Under the pieces are notes generated by a model. The model did not search any database and was not told the DNA's origin. It saw only the letters and a list, made by a program, of their open reading frames with translations. A stretch of DNA of 8,955 nt. Source: UBA4722 sp041690995. Its GTDB lineage: Bacteria > Pseudomonadota > Gammaproteobacteria > DSM-16500. The stretch spans positions 1 to 8,955 of the forward strand of contig JBEPVM010000053.1 in NCBI GenBank assembly GCA_041690995.1, in the 5' to 3' direction. Positions 1-6,563 of the stretch are shown here, in pieces; position 1 is the stretch's first letter; every line of letters starts with the position of its first letter. Position numbers and translations under genes: made by a program.

Positions 1-297
1 TTTAGGAGCAGGATACCCCTCACGAATATTTTTAATAATCGAATGATTGAATTGTAATTTATTGAGTTTGATGGCTAATTGCGTGTTTGTAAAATCAAAC
101 ACTAGACGATCGGGTTTTGATAACATGAAAATATGTGGCTGGCTTTCTGAAGATAACTTTATTGCGATATAATTTTCTTTTTTAGTCATCGAAATTTGGA
201 CATGCGTGATTTTGATGGGGGCTGCATAGACAGAAAAAGATATCATAGTAAAAAAAATAGTGCCTATTAATAGATATATCAATCTTTTATTCAGCAT
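1..297 (-). CDS. amiB: N-acetylmuramoyl-L-alanine amidase, AmiB/AmiC type (N-terminal part only)
   Basis: Periplasmic amidase that cleaves the amide bond between MurNAc and the stem peptide to separate daughter cells. Only the first 99 codons are present; the frame is open to the left edge, so the catalytic Amidase_3 domain lies outside. Residues 1-25 form a typical signal peptide: Lys4/Arg5, then a hydrophobic stretch, ending in SVYA-A. Residues from about 27 look like an AMIN domain, the septum/peptidoglycan targeting module, with the characteristic stretch PDRLVFDFTNTQL followed by an IKNIREG-like segment. The ATG at 297 overlaps the end of tsaE by 11 nt with no strong Shine-Dalgarno, which suggests coupling to tsaE translation. 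The order tsaE-amiB (then mutL in E. coli) is well known in gammaproteobacteria and supports the call. The AmiB versus AmiC label rests on context and the missing C-terminus, so the symbol is less certain than the family. Confidence 0.82.
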   Translation of the reverse strand, partial: MLNKRLIYLLIGTIFFTMISFSVYAAPIKITHVQISMTKKENYIAIKLSSESQPHIFMLSKPDRLVFDFTNTQLAIKLNKLQFNHSIIKNIREGYPAPK

Positions 298-757
298 GCT
301 GTACTCGCTGTAAAATCATTTGGCCCTGTGCAGATTGTGCGGCTATCTTTACTTCTCGGCCAGTGCCATGTAAATTAAAATAAAAAAATAAATCAGGTTC
401 TGGCAAAAAAGCATCTCCTTTTTCAGGCCATTCAATTAAACAAATAGCAGAAGGGATAAAATAATCTTGAACACCCATAAATTCAAGCTCTGCTGCATCA
501 TGCAACCGATAAAAATCAAAATGAAATACAGGTAGCCCTGATAAGTCATAAGACTCAACCAGCGTGTACGTTGGACTTTTTACGCGACCTTGATAACCTA
601 AGCCACGCAAAAATCCGCGCGTAAATGTTGTCTTGCCTGCCCCCAATTGGCCATGGAGAAAAATAGTGAGAGGCGTTAATTTTTTTTGAAAAGAGGCTTT
701 TGCAAATTGCTCACCGAATTTGAGCATGCTCGCTTCATCAGGTATGAATTGATTCAT
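287..757 (-). CDS. tsaE: tRNA t6A threonylcarbamoyladenosine biosynthesis ATPase TsaE
   Basis: Cytoplasmic P-loop ATPase (formerly YjeE) that cycles the TsaB-TsaD complex during synthesis of t6A at A37 of tRNAs reading ANN codons. The 156-residue product matches the usual family length. Walker A is GQLGAGKT at residues 36-43. The switch segment SPTYTLVE is at 61-68, followed by HFDFYRL at 79-85 with the conserved Asp81, and IEWPEKG at 108-114. The ATG at 757 overlaps the TAA of the upstream TerC gene by one base (TAATG). There is no clear Shine-Dalgarno, so initiation is probably coupled to termination of that gene. The partner tsaD lies about 2.2 kb away in the same window under separate control. 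The downstream amidase overlap matches the E. coli tsaE-amiB junction. Family assignment is secure. Confidence 0.97.
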   Translation of the reverse strand: MNQFIPDEASMLKFGEQFAKASFQKKLTPLTIFLHGQLGAGKTTFTRGFLRGLGYQGRVKSPTYTLVESYDLSGLPVFHFDFYRLHDAAELEFMGVQDYFIPSAICLIEWPEKGDAFLPEPDLFFYFNLHGTGREVKIAAQSAQGQMILQRVQHAE

Positions 758-1707
758 TATTTATCTCGCGGGCGTATTAACACACTTAAAATAATAGTTG
801 TCACCAAAATAAAAATGACGATACTTAAAGAAAGTAGAGTGGGTATCGTAATAAGAGGTGCGAGTAGCATTTTTGTGCCAATAAATGCTAACACTAGGGA
901 AATACCGTACCTTAATAAATGACAATACGATGTCCTATTGACCAGTAAAAAATACATGGCACGCAGTCCAAGAATAGAAAAAATATTCGAGGTGAATACA
1001 ATAAATGAATCGTTAGTGACAGCAAAAATAGCGGGCACGCTGTCCACAGAGAAAACTAAATCACTGATTTCGATTGCAACCAGTACTAAAAATAAAGGTG
1101 TGGCGTACCATAATTTATTTTGTTTAACAAAAAATTTTTCATTTTGAATTTTTGAAGTGAGACGTATATGTTTCTGCAAATAATTTAAAATGGGGTTTTT
1201 AGAAATATTCTTTTTACGTTTTTCAGGAAACAGCATTTTAATGCCTGATATTAATAGTATGATGCCGAATAAATAGAGTATCCAATGAAATTTTGCAAAT
1301 AACCAGGTTCCGCTTAATATGACTAGCAGACGCAGAAAAACAGCACTTAATATACCGTAAAGCAATACGCGTCGTTGATATTTAGAAGGGACTTGAAAAT
1401 AAGAAAATATCATAATAAATGCGAACATATTATCTATTGAAAGGGATTGCTCAATCACATACCCTGTAAAAAATTCAAATGCTTTTTGATTAGCGATAAT
1501 TGAGCCATGGGTTTGTAAAATATATTGCCTTAATAAAACATTAAAGATAAGCGCACAGGTGAACCATATTGCTATCCAGCCGAGCGCTTGACGTGAAGAG
1601 ACGTGATGTGATTTTTTTCTATCGAGTAAAATAATATCAATTGCTAACACAGCCGCAATAAAAATAAAAAAACCTAACCACATCCACCAAGTGCCAACAG
1701 AGTACAT
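757..1707 (-). CDS. alx: TerC/Alx-family integral membrane protein, probable Mn2+ exporter
   Basis: A polytopic inner-membrane protein of 316 residues, close to E. coli Alx (321). It starts with a VGTWWMWLGFF-type first helix and then LAIDIILLDR at 21-30. The family's acidic intramembrane motifs are present: EQSLSIDN at 86-93 and EISDLVFSVDS at 213-223, with acidic residues E86, D92, E213, D216 and D222. TSNIFSILGLRAMYFLL follows at 239-255. Roughly eight or nine hydrophobic segments flank a basic cytoplasmic loop around 160-190. Alx/MntP-like TerC proteins are linked to manganese export and alkaline or tellurite stress; for this copy that role is inferred from family. The ATG at 1707 has an AAGGA Shine-Dalgarno about 9 nt upstream, located at the orn stop codon. 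I see no room for an alx-type riboswitch leader, since orn ends 16 nt before the start. Family confidence is high; the symbol is only moderately sure. Confidence 0.88.
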   Translation of the reverse strand: MYSVGTWWMWLGFFIFIAAVLAIDIILLDRKKSHHVSSRQALGWIAIWFTCALIFNVLLRQYILQTHGSIIANQKAFEFFTGYVIEQSLSIDNMFAFIMIFSYFQVPSKYQRRVLLYGILSAVFLRLLVILSGTWLFAKFHWILYLFGIILLISGIKMLFPEKRKKNISKNPILNYLQKHIRLTSKIQNEKFFVKQNKLWYATPLFLVLVAIEISDLVFSVDSVPAIFAVTNDSFIVFTSNIFSILGLRAMYFLLVNRTSYCHLLRYGISLVLAFIGTKMLLAPLITIPTLLSLSIVIFILVTTIILSVLIRPRDK

Positions 1708-1723
1708 TATGATTTGTCCTTAG

Positions 1724-2284
1724 CTATTCATTAATTACATCTTGATTAAACAAATGTGTGCGATAATATTTAAGTTCTTCAATAGATTCTTGAATATCTG
1801 CTAACGCTAAATGTTTGGATTCTTTTTTAACGCCAGCATAGACGCGAGGGGCCCAGCGAAAAGCGAGTTCTTTCAGTGTGCTGACATCTAACAAACGATA
1901 ATGAAAATATTTTTCGAGTTCTGGCATATAACGTGCCAAAAAACGGCGGTCTTGATAAATCGTATTACCGCACATGGGGGACCTGCCCATCGGTACATGC
2001 TGCCTTAAAAATTGAAGCATCATGGCTTCGGCTTCTGCCTCTGTGATTTGGCTTGCCTGGACGCGTGCTACTAAACCTGATGAGTGATGCTGCCTGGTAT
2101 TCCACTCATCCATGGAATTTAATAAACCATCTGATTGATGCACTGCGATGACAGGCCCTTCTGCGATGACATTCAAGTGGGTGTCTGTCACAATAATAGC
2201 CATTTCAATGATCCGCTCTTTCTCTGGATCAAGGCCCGTCATTTCTAAATCCACCCAAATTAAATTATCTGCGCTAAATGTCAT
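1724..2284 (-). CDS. orn: Oligoribonuclease (3'-5' exonuclease, DEDDh family)
   Basis: Degrades 2-5 nt RNA oligonucleotides and pGpG to mononucleotides, the last step of mRNA turnover and of c-di-GMP breakdown; essential in many gammaproteobacteria. The 186-residue product (E. coli 181) has the complete DEDDh set: D12 and E14 in WVDLEMTGLDP, D112 in CGNTIYQDRRF, and H158 and D163 in SKHLALADIQESI. The family-typical HHSSGL (66-71) and YRLLDVSTLKEL (129-140) are also present. The ATG at 2284 has an AGGA Shine-Dalgarno 6 nt upstream, reading GAGGAAACACT before the start. It is the first gene of the minus-strand operon and is divergent from plsY, with an 80-nt gap that carries a symmetric promoter candidate. 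No irregularity is seen in the coding sequence. Confidence 0.97.
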   Translation of the reverse strand: MTFSADNLIWVDLEMTGLDPEKERIIEMAIIVTDTHLNVIAEGPVIAVHQSDGLLNSMDEWNTRQHHSSGLVARVQASQITEAEAEAMMLQFLRQHVPMGRSPMCGNTIYQDRRFLARYMPELEKYFHYRLLDVSTLKELAFRWAPRVYAGVKKESKHLALADIQESIEELKYYRTHLFNQDVINE

Positions 2285-2306
2285 AGTGTTTCCTCATGAA
2301 TGTCTT

Positions 2307-2336
2307 ATTCTAACAGCCAAGGTAATGTATTAGAAT
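2307..2336. promoter_or_regulatory. Symmetric inverted repeat, candidate face-to-face promoters for plsY and orn
   Basis: Perfect 7-bp arms ATTCTAA (2307-2313) and TTAGAAT (2330-2336) are separated by 16 nt. Because of the symmetry, both strands read TTCTAA, a 17-nt spacer, then TAGAAT, a sigma70-like layout with a 5/6 match at -10 and a 3/6 match at -35. Predicted starts are near 2343 for plsY (leader about 22 nt) and near 2300 for orn (leader about 16 nt, still including its Shine-Dalgarno). The same repeat could equally be an operator. The sequence is seen; the function is inferred. Confidence 0.35.
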
Positions 2337-2339
2337 TGC

Positions 2340-2358
2340 CTCTTTAAATATTTAAGAG
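2340..2358. repeat. AT-rich quasi-palindrome just upstream of plsY
   Basis: Arms CTCTT (2340-2344) and AAGAG (2354-2358) flank a centre containing the palindrome AAATATTT (2346-2353). It ends against the plsY Shine-Dalgarno-like purines (AAGAGAAGAG) and the ATG at 2365, so it could be a small operator or a weak hairpin limiting ribosome access. In this AT-rich sequence it may also be chance. Confidence 0.3.
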
Positions 2359-2364
2359 AAGAGT

Positions 2365-2967
2365 ATGTTAAATATATCCAATATGTTCATTATAGTGATC
2401 GCGATGTTAGTAGCTTATCTCTTTGGTTCTTTATCTACGGCGATTATTACCTGCAAGCTATTGCGTTTACCTGATCCTCGTACGCAAGGGTCTGGTAATC
2501 CAGGCACCACAAATGTATTACGCTATGGCGGAAAAAAAGCGGCTATTATTACTCTATTAGGTGATGTAGCAAAGGGTGCTATCCCTGTTTTACTCGCTAA
2601 AACGTATAGTTTTAATAATATAGGTCTAGCACTTGTTGCTTTTGCAGCTTTTATTGGGCATCTTTATCCTCTTTTCTTTCGTTTCAAAGGTGGTAAAGGT
2701 GTTGCGACAGCTTTAGGCTGCTGGCTCGCTTTATCATGGCCTGTTGGTCTTTTGTTGACCGCAACCTGGTTGCTGGTTGCACTATTATCGCGTTATTCTT
2801 CTCTTGCTGCTCTGATGACTTCACTCGTTGCACCTTTGTATGCCTGGTATTTTACCGATGCTTCTTTTGCAATGATGACGTCTGTGATGAGTCTTTTATT
2901 AATTTATAGACATCAGAAAAATATAAGCAATTTAATACGGGGAGAAGAAAAGAAGATTAAAAAATAG
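2365..2967 (+). CDS. plsY: Acyl-phosphate:glycerol-3-phosphate acyltransferase PlsY
   Basis: Inner-membrane enzyme that transfers the acyl group from acyl-phosphate (made by PlsX) to sn-glycerol-3-phosphate, giving lysophosphatidic acid, the first step of phospholipid synthesis. The 200-residue protein is almost all transmembrane, with the family's conserved loops visible. These are DPRTQGSGNPGTTNVLR at 37-53 (usual family form GSGNPGATN), GHLYPLFFRFKGGKGVAT at 98-115, and the C-terminal YRHQKNISNLIRGEE at 181-195. The ATG at 2365 follows a purine-rich AAGAGAAGAG stretch; the next Met (residue 7) has no ribosome site. It is convergent with tsaD, with 20 nt between the stop codons, and divergent from orn. 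A plsY next to tsaD/rpsU is a common gammaproteobacterial arrangement (ygiH in E. coli). Confidence 0.97.
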   Translation: MLNISNMFIIVIAMLVAYLFGSLSTAIITCKLLRLPDPRTQGSGNPGTTNVLRYGGKKAAIITLLGDVAKGAIPVLLAKTYSFNNIGLALVAFAAFIGHLYPLFFRFKGGKGVATALGCWLALSWPVGLLLTATWLLVALLSRYSSLAALMTSLVAPLYAWYFTDASFAMMTSVMSLLLIYRHQKNISNLIRGEEKKIKK

Positions 2968-2994
2968 CGTTTTTTTATTCTTTTTTTTTATTTC
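2939..2994. terminator. Possible bidirectional terminator between convergent plsY and tsaD
   Basis: A purine-rich stretch covering the end of plsY (GGGG then A/G-rich to about 2964) faces a T-rich stretch ending in TTCCC at the end of tsaD. Together they can form a long imperfect A/T-rich stem with many G-U pairs around a TAGCG loop near 2965-2969, with uninterrupted T runs on the plus strand (2970-2976 and 2981-2989). A GC-rich intrinsic stem is absent, so this is weak and inferred. Confidence 0.3.
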
Positions 2995-4004
2995 CCTAGC
3001 TCCCATCGCGGATAAATTTTAACATACAGATCGCTCTGTTCTCCCGCGAGCAAATGCAAGCATCCCACATAAGCAATCATAGCGCCATTGTCTGTGCAAA
3101 ACTCATGACGTGGAAAATACACTTTGCCATTTTCTTCTTCCAGCATAGTTTGTAAAGCGACTCGTAATGCTTGATTGGCGCCGACACCGCCCGCAACCAC
3201 TAATGTTTTTCGATTTGTTAAATGCAATGCACAACGACATTTAATGACTAACGTTTCGACAGCGGCATCTTGAAAGGCGCGTGCAATATCAGCGCGTGTT
3301 TGTTGATCGCAAGGTTGTTCAGTATGAATGATATTCGCAGCATACGTTTTTAACCCACTAAAACTAAATTCTAACCCCACTCGATTAATCATGGGGCGAG
3401 GAAAATGAAATCGTGATGGATTGCCTTGTTCTGCAAGTGTTGCGAGCGCAGCACCACCCGGATAACCCAAACCTAATAACTTTGCAGTTTTGTCAAAGGC
3501 TTCGCCCACCGCATCATCAACAGATTCACCCAAAATTTTATAATCGCCAAATTGAGCAACATCCACTAATAACGTATGACCGCCAGAGACAAGTAATGCG
3601 ATAAAAGGATAAGAGGGCGGGTCGGGTTCCAGCATAGGGGCTAATAAATGCCCTTCCATGTGATGTACGGCAACCGTGGGTCTATTCCAGGCAAAACCCA
3701 TACTCCGAGCGACCATTGCCCCAACCAATAAAGCACCTGATAATCCAGGTCCTGCTGTATAGGCTATACCTGTTATATCTTTCGCATGAGAATTCGCTGC
3801 AGACATAGCTTCTTCTGTTAACCCAATCACTTTACGAATATGATCACGAGAGGCTAATTCGGGTACCACCCCCCCATATTCCGCATGAATAGCAACTTGG
3901 CTATATAAAGCATGTGATAATAGTCCTTTTTTTGTATCATAAACGGCCACAGCCGTCTCATCGCAGGAGGATTCAATACCTAATACACGCATTTCGCTTT
4001 GCAT
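2988..4004 (-). CDS. tsaD: tRNA N6-adenosine threonylcarbamoyltransferase TsaD
   Basis: Catalytic subunit that transfers threonylcarbamoyl from TC-AMP to A37 of ANN-decoding tRNAs, working with TsaB and TsaE in the cytoplasm. The ASKHA fold carries GIESSCDET at 9-17, GGVVPELASRDH at 44-55, YTAGPGLSGALLVG at 82-95, LLVSGGHT at 137-144, GEAFDKTAKLLGLGYPGG at 167-184, FSFSGLKT at 213-220, AGGVGAN at 271-277, and EFCTDNGAMIAY at 301-312. The metal ligands correspond to H115 and H119 in HHMEGH, and D305. The 338-residue length fits the family (E. coli 337). Two starts are possible. The ATG at 4004 has GAAGAG just upstream and is used here; the ATG at 3992 (M5, MRVLGIE) is the usual family start but lacks a ribosome site. 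It is a single gene, convergent with plsY and divergent from rpsU. Identity is secure. Confidence 0.97.
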   Translation of the reverse strand: MQSEMRVLGIESSCDETAVAVYDTKKGLLSHALYSQVAIHAEYGGVVPELASRDHIRKVIGLTEEAMSAANSHAKDITGIAYTAGPGLSGALLVGAMVARSMGFAWNRPTVAVHHMEGHLLAPMLEPDPPSYPFIALLVSGGHTLLVDVAQFGDYKILGESVDDAVGEAFDKTAKLLGLGYPGGAALATLAEQGNPSRFHFPRPMINRVGLEFSFSGLKTYAANIIHTEQPCDQQTRADIARAFQDAAVETLVIKCRCALHLTNRKTLVVAGGVGANQALRVALQTMLEEENGKVYFPRHEFCTDNGAMIAYVGCLHLLAGEQSDLYVKIYPRWELGK

Positions 4005-4027
4005 TTCTCTTCATTAGCCATTAGAAT
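3999..4027 (+). promoter_or_regulatory. Candidate sigma70 promoter for rpsU operon
   Basis: TTGCAT (3999-4004), a 17-nt spacer and TAGAAT (4022-4027; 5/6 at -10, 3/6 at -35) precede rpsU, predicting a start near 4034. The -35 overlaps the tsaD start codon. No LexA-type site is evident. Inferred from sequence only. Confidence 0.4.
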
Positions 4028-4043
4028 CTGGCATTCTTTATCA

Positions 4044-4071
4044 ATTATCCAACGGAGTAAAGTGCTAACAA
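4044..4071 (-). promoter_or_regulatory. Candidate sigma70 promoter for tsaD
   Basis: On the minus strand TTGTTA (4071-4066), a 16-nt spacer and GATAAT (4049-4044) match the consensus at 4/6 and 5/6, giving a predicted start near 4037 and a leader of about 33 nt. It faces the rpsU promoter candidate, so the two transcripts would begin almost at the same point and cross each other's promoter. Confidence 0.4.
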
Positions 4072-4292
4072 TGCCAAGTATACGTGTGAAAGACAATGAA
4101 AACTTCGAAATCAGCTTGCGCCGTTTTAAGCGTTTAACTGAAAAAGCAGGCGTACTTTCTGATTTAAGACGTCATGAATTTTATGAAAAACCGACTTGGA
4201 AGCGTAAGCGTAAAAAAGCCTCTGCTGTTAAGCGCTATCAGAAAAAAATATCACGTGCTGTCGTTGCTAAAGATAAAGATAAGCAAAGGTAA
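4071..4292 (+). CDS. rpsU: 30S ribosomal protein S21
   Basis: Small basic protein of the 30S subunit near the platform, involved in initiation at mRNA leaders. The 73-residue product (E. coli 71) reads MPSIRVKDNENFEISLRRF at the start, then KAGVLSDLRRHEFYEKP and a Lys/Arg-rich tail with KKASAVKRYQKK, all family-typical. The frame is open further upstream to 3999, but those 24 codons have no S21 similarity. The ATG at 4071 begins the conserved MP-IRV segment and is preceded by GGAG (13 nt away) and AGTG (6 nt away), so the long form is rejected. It is the first gene of the macromolecular-synthesis operon rpsU-yqeY-dnaG-rpoD. I see no hairpin terminator in the AT-rich 45 nt after it, unlike the attenuating terminator known between rpsU and dnaG in E. 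coli. Confidence 0.97.
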   Translation: MPSIRVKDNENFEISLRRFKRLTEKAGVLSDLRRHEFYEKPTWKRKRKKASAVKRYQKKISRAVVAKDKDKQR

Positions 4293-4337
4293 ATGATTTA
4301 TATTAGTATTATATATTACTTTATAGAGTAGCAGCCT

Positions 4338-4796
4338 GTGACCACATCAGCGATTAAAGAAAAAATTCAAGAAGACATGAAAGAAGCCATGCGTAGTCAT
4401 GAGAAAGAGCGCTTGGCTGTGATTCGTCTGATATTAGCGGCGTTAAAGCAACGCGAAGTAGATGAGCGTATTACATTGACTGATGAGCATGTGCTTTCCA
4501 TACTCGATAAGATGCTGAAACAGCGCCGTGAATCCATTACACAATATTCTGCAGGAAATCGCCCTGATCTCGTGCAACAAGAAGAAAAAGAAATAAGCAT
4601 TATTCAACATTATTTACCTGAGCCATTATCCAACGCAGAGATTGACCTATTGATTGATGCCGCTATTAAAGAGACCAACGCGCTGTCTTTGCGCGATATG
4701 GGAAAAGTGATGGGAATTGTGAAGCCTAAAGTACAAGGACGTGCAGACATGGCGAATGTGAGTGTTAAAATCAAAGAACGTTTGCCTGCTGCCTAA
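4338..4796 (+). CDS. yqeY: GatB/YqeY domain-containing protein
   Basis: A 152-residue single-domain YqeY protein, related to the C-terminal tRNA-contacting domain of GatB of the Asp/Glu-tRNA amidotransferase; its own biochemical role is not established. Visible hallmarks are IKEKIQEDMKEAMRSHEKER at 6-25, VIRLILAALKQREVDER at 28-44, the central QRRESITQYSAGNRPDLV at 62-79, EISIIQHYLPEPLS at 85-98 and the C-terminal MGKVMGIVKPKVQGRADM at 121-138. The start is GTG at 4338, preceded by AGAG about 9 nt upstream; the first ATG, at codon 14, would remove conserved sequence. It lies 45 nt after rpsU and 26 nt before dnaG, the arrangement also found in pseudomonads and Legionella/Coxiella relatives, so co-transcription with the operon is likely. 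Confidence 0.93.
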   Translation: MTTSAIKEKIQEDMKEAMRSHEKERLAVIRLILAALKQREVDERITLTDEHVLSILDKMLKQRRESITQYSAGNRPDLVQQEEKEISIIQHYLPEPLSNAEIDLLIDAAIKETNALSLRDMGKVMGIVKPKVQGRADMANVSVKIKERLPAA

Positions 4797-4822
4797 CTAT
4801 AAACTAGATATACAGAGGCTAT

Positions 4823-6562
4823 ATGAGCGCTGAGCGCATACCTCGCGAGTTTATTCAACGATTACTTACCCATATTGAGCTTGTAGATCTAGTGGATAGT
4901 CGCGTGTCTTTGCGTAAAAAATCCAGCAATAATTATTTTGCTTGTTGTCCCTTTCACAGCGAGAAATCCGCTTCTTTTTCAGTGAGTCAAAACAAACAGT
5001 TTTATTATTGCTTTGGCTGCGGCGCACATGGCAATGCGATTGATTTTTTAATGCAATATGATCGTTTGTCATTTCCCGAAGCGATTGAATCCCTCGCAAA
5101 ACAAGCGGGTATGGAAATACCCAAGCAATCTTCTGCTGCTATTCCCAATACAATAATAAGCAATACCATTTATGAAATATTGGCGCAGATTGCTCAATTT
5201 TATCAAGCTGAATTACGTAAATCCGATATAACGATTCAGTATTTAAAAAATCGTGGTATTTCAGGTGTCATCGCACGCGATTTTTGTATAGGTTTTGCCC
5301 CGCCAGGCTGGGATCACGTATTACAAACTTTTGGTAAAACGGCAGCGCTCAAACAACAATTATTAGACGCGGGCATGCTCATCAAGAAAAAAGAAGGGGG
5401 GTGTTATGATCGCTTCCGTGAACGCATTATGTTTCCTATTCACGACCGCCGTGGCAGGGTTGTTGGGTTTGGTGGCCGTATCCTTAATACAGGTGAGCCA
5501 AAATATCTGAATTCGCCTGAAACAACTGTTTTCCAAAAAGGTCATGAACTTTATGGTCTTTATCAAGCATTGAGAGCCAATCGACAATTGCAACGCGCTG
5601 TGATTGTTGAAGGTTATATGGATGCGATTGCACTTTTTCAGCATGATATTACGTATGCTGTTGCGACATTAGGAACAGCAACGACAGCACATCATTTACA
5701 ATGTTTATTTCGTTACACCTCCGATATCATTTTTTGCTTTGATGGCGATCAAGCGGGGCGCACAGCTGCGTGGCGTGCTTTATTGGTGACTTTGCCGATT
5801 ATACGTGATGATTCCTCCATACGTTTTATGTTTTTACCTGAAGGCGAAGATCCTGATACGATGGTTCGCAAAGAAGGTAAAAACGGGTTTGAACAACGTA
5901 TACAAACGGCTATGACTTTGTCGAGTTTCTTTTTTCAATCAATGAGTGAGCAATCTGACGTGAGCAGTATAGATGGCCGAGCGCGTTTTGCAAACCAGGC
6001 AAGCGAATACCTTAATCAGCTACCTACAGGCACTTTTCAACAAATGATGTTCGAAGAATTGGCTAAAAAAGCTCGGATTGAGGTAACGCAATTAAAGCAA
6101 CCGAAGCAAATCAATTATAAAAAAACAGATTATAAAAAAACGAATAGTAAGAGCCAAAAAGCGCGTTCGCCTTCTGCCTTACGCCTGGCAATTACTTTAC
6201 TTATACAAGACCCCCCATTAGCCACAGACCTGTCTCTACCCCTACCTTCGTTATCATTACCAGGAATAGGGTTATTTATAGAGCTGATTGAGACTATTAA
6301 AGCCTACTCACCCCCTAATACGGGCGTGCTGTTAGAATATTGGAGAGATCGAAAAGAAAGAAAGTTGCTTGAAAAACTGGCTCAAACAGAACATACCGTT
6401 CCGACCGCGGGTATTAAAAATGAATTTTTAGGCGCAATAGAGCAATTAAAGAAGCTGGCTCATACGCAGAAAATCGAGCATTTATTAGCAAAAGGAAGCC
6501 AAAACAGCTTATCTTTTGAGGAAAAAAAGTATTTGCATGAGTTGATTCACAATAGAGAATAA
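4823..6562 (+). CDS. dnaG: DNA primase DnaG
   Basis: Synthesises RNA primers for Okazaki fragments at the replication fork through contact with DnaB helicase. The 579 residues (E. coli 581) hold three parts. The N-terminal zinc-binding domain has ligands C42, H45, C63 and C66 (CPFH and CFGCGAHGNAIDF). The RNA polymerase core has DRFRERIMFPIHD at 196-208, GFGGR at 215-219, EPKYLNSPET at 225-234, TOPRIM E263 in VEGYMDAIALF, D307 and D309 in FDGDQAGR, and D343 and D345 in EGEDPDTMV. The C-terminal helicase-interaction domain (about 450-579) is much less conserved. A Lys-rich linker at 424-448 contains a duplicated YKKT motif encoded by two identical 13-nt blocks with A7 runs. The ATG at 4823 follows CAGAGG with a short 4-nt spacer. 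It is the third gene of the operon, and catalytic residues are complete. Confidence 0.98.
   Translation: MSAERIPREFIQRLLTHIELVDLVDSRVSLRKKSSNNYFACCPFHSEKSASFSVSQNKQFYYCFGCGAHGNAIDFLMQYDRLSFPEAIESLAKQAGMEIPKQSSAAIPNTIISNTIYEILAQIAQFYQAELRKSDITIQYLKNRGISGVIARDFCIGFAPPGWDHVLQTFGKTAALKQQLLDAGMLIKKKEGGCYDRFRERIMFPIHDRRGRVVGFGGRILNTGEPKYLNSPETTVFQKGHELYGLYQALRANRQLQRAVIVEGYMDAIALFQHDITYAVATLGTATTAHHLQCLFRYTSDIIFCFDGDQAGRTAAWRALLVTLPIIRDDSSIRFMFLPEGEDPDTMVRKEGKNGFEQRIQTAMTLSSFFFQSMSEQSDVSSIDGRARFANQASEYLNQLPTGTFQQMMFEELAKKARIEVTQLKQPKQINYKKTDYKKTNSKSQKARSPSALRLAITLLIQDPPLATDLSLPLPSLSLPGIGLFIELIETIKAYSPPNTGVLLEYWRDRKERKLLEKLAQTEHTVPTAGIKNEFLGAIEQLKKLAHTQKIEHLLAKGSQNSLSFEEKKYLHELIHNRE
6114..6141 (+). 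repeat. Duplicated 13-nt block with A7 runs inside dnaG
   Basis: The block ATTATAAAAAAAC occurs exactly at 6114-6126 and 6129-6141 (period 15 nt), encoding NYKKT and DYKKT in the linker before the helicase-binding domain. The frame is intact. The two homopolymer runs are potential slippage sites. Confidence 0.85.
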
Positions 6563-6563
6563 A

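Noticed and set aside
1708..1723. alx-type pH/Mn riboswitch before the TerC gene
   Set aside because: Only 16 nt separate it from orn and they hold the ribosome site; no leader RNA fits.
3990..3992. tsaD start at the ATG at 3992 (usual family start MRVLGIE)
   Set aside because: Not excluded, but it lacks a ribosome site while the ATG at 4004 has GAAGAG just upstream; only four residues are at stake.
3999..4070. N-terminal extension of rpsU by 24 codons from an upstream ATG
   Set aside because: The extra residues have no S21 similarity, the upstream ATG lies inside the tsaD start region and the promoter candidate, and the ATG at 4071 begins the conserved MP-IRV sequence.
4293..4337. Terminator or attenuator between rpsU and yqeY, as in the E. 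coli operon
   Set aside because: The 45 nt are almost all A/T with no stable stem or T run placed for intrinsic termination.
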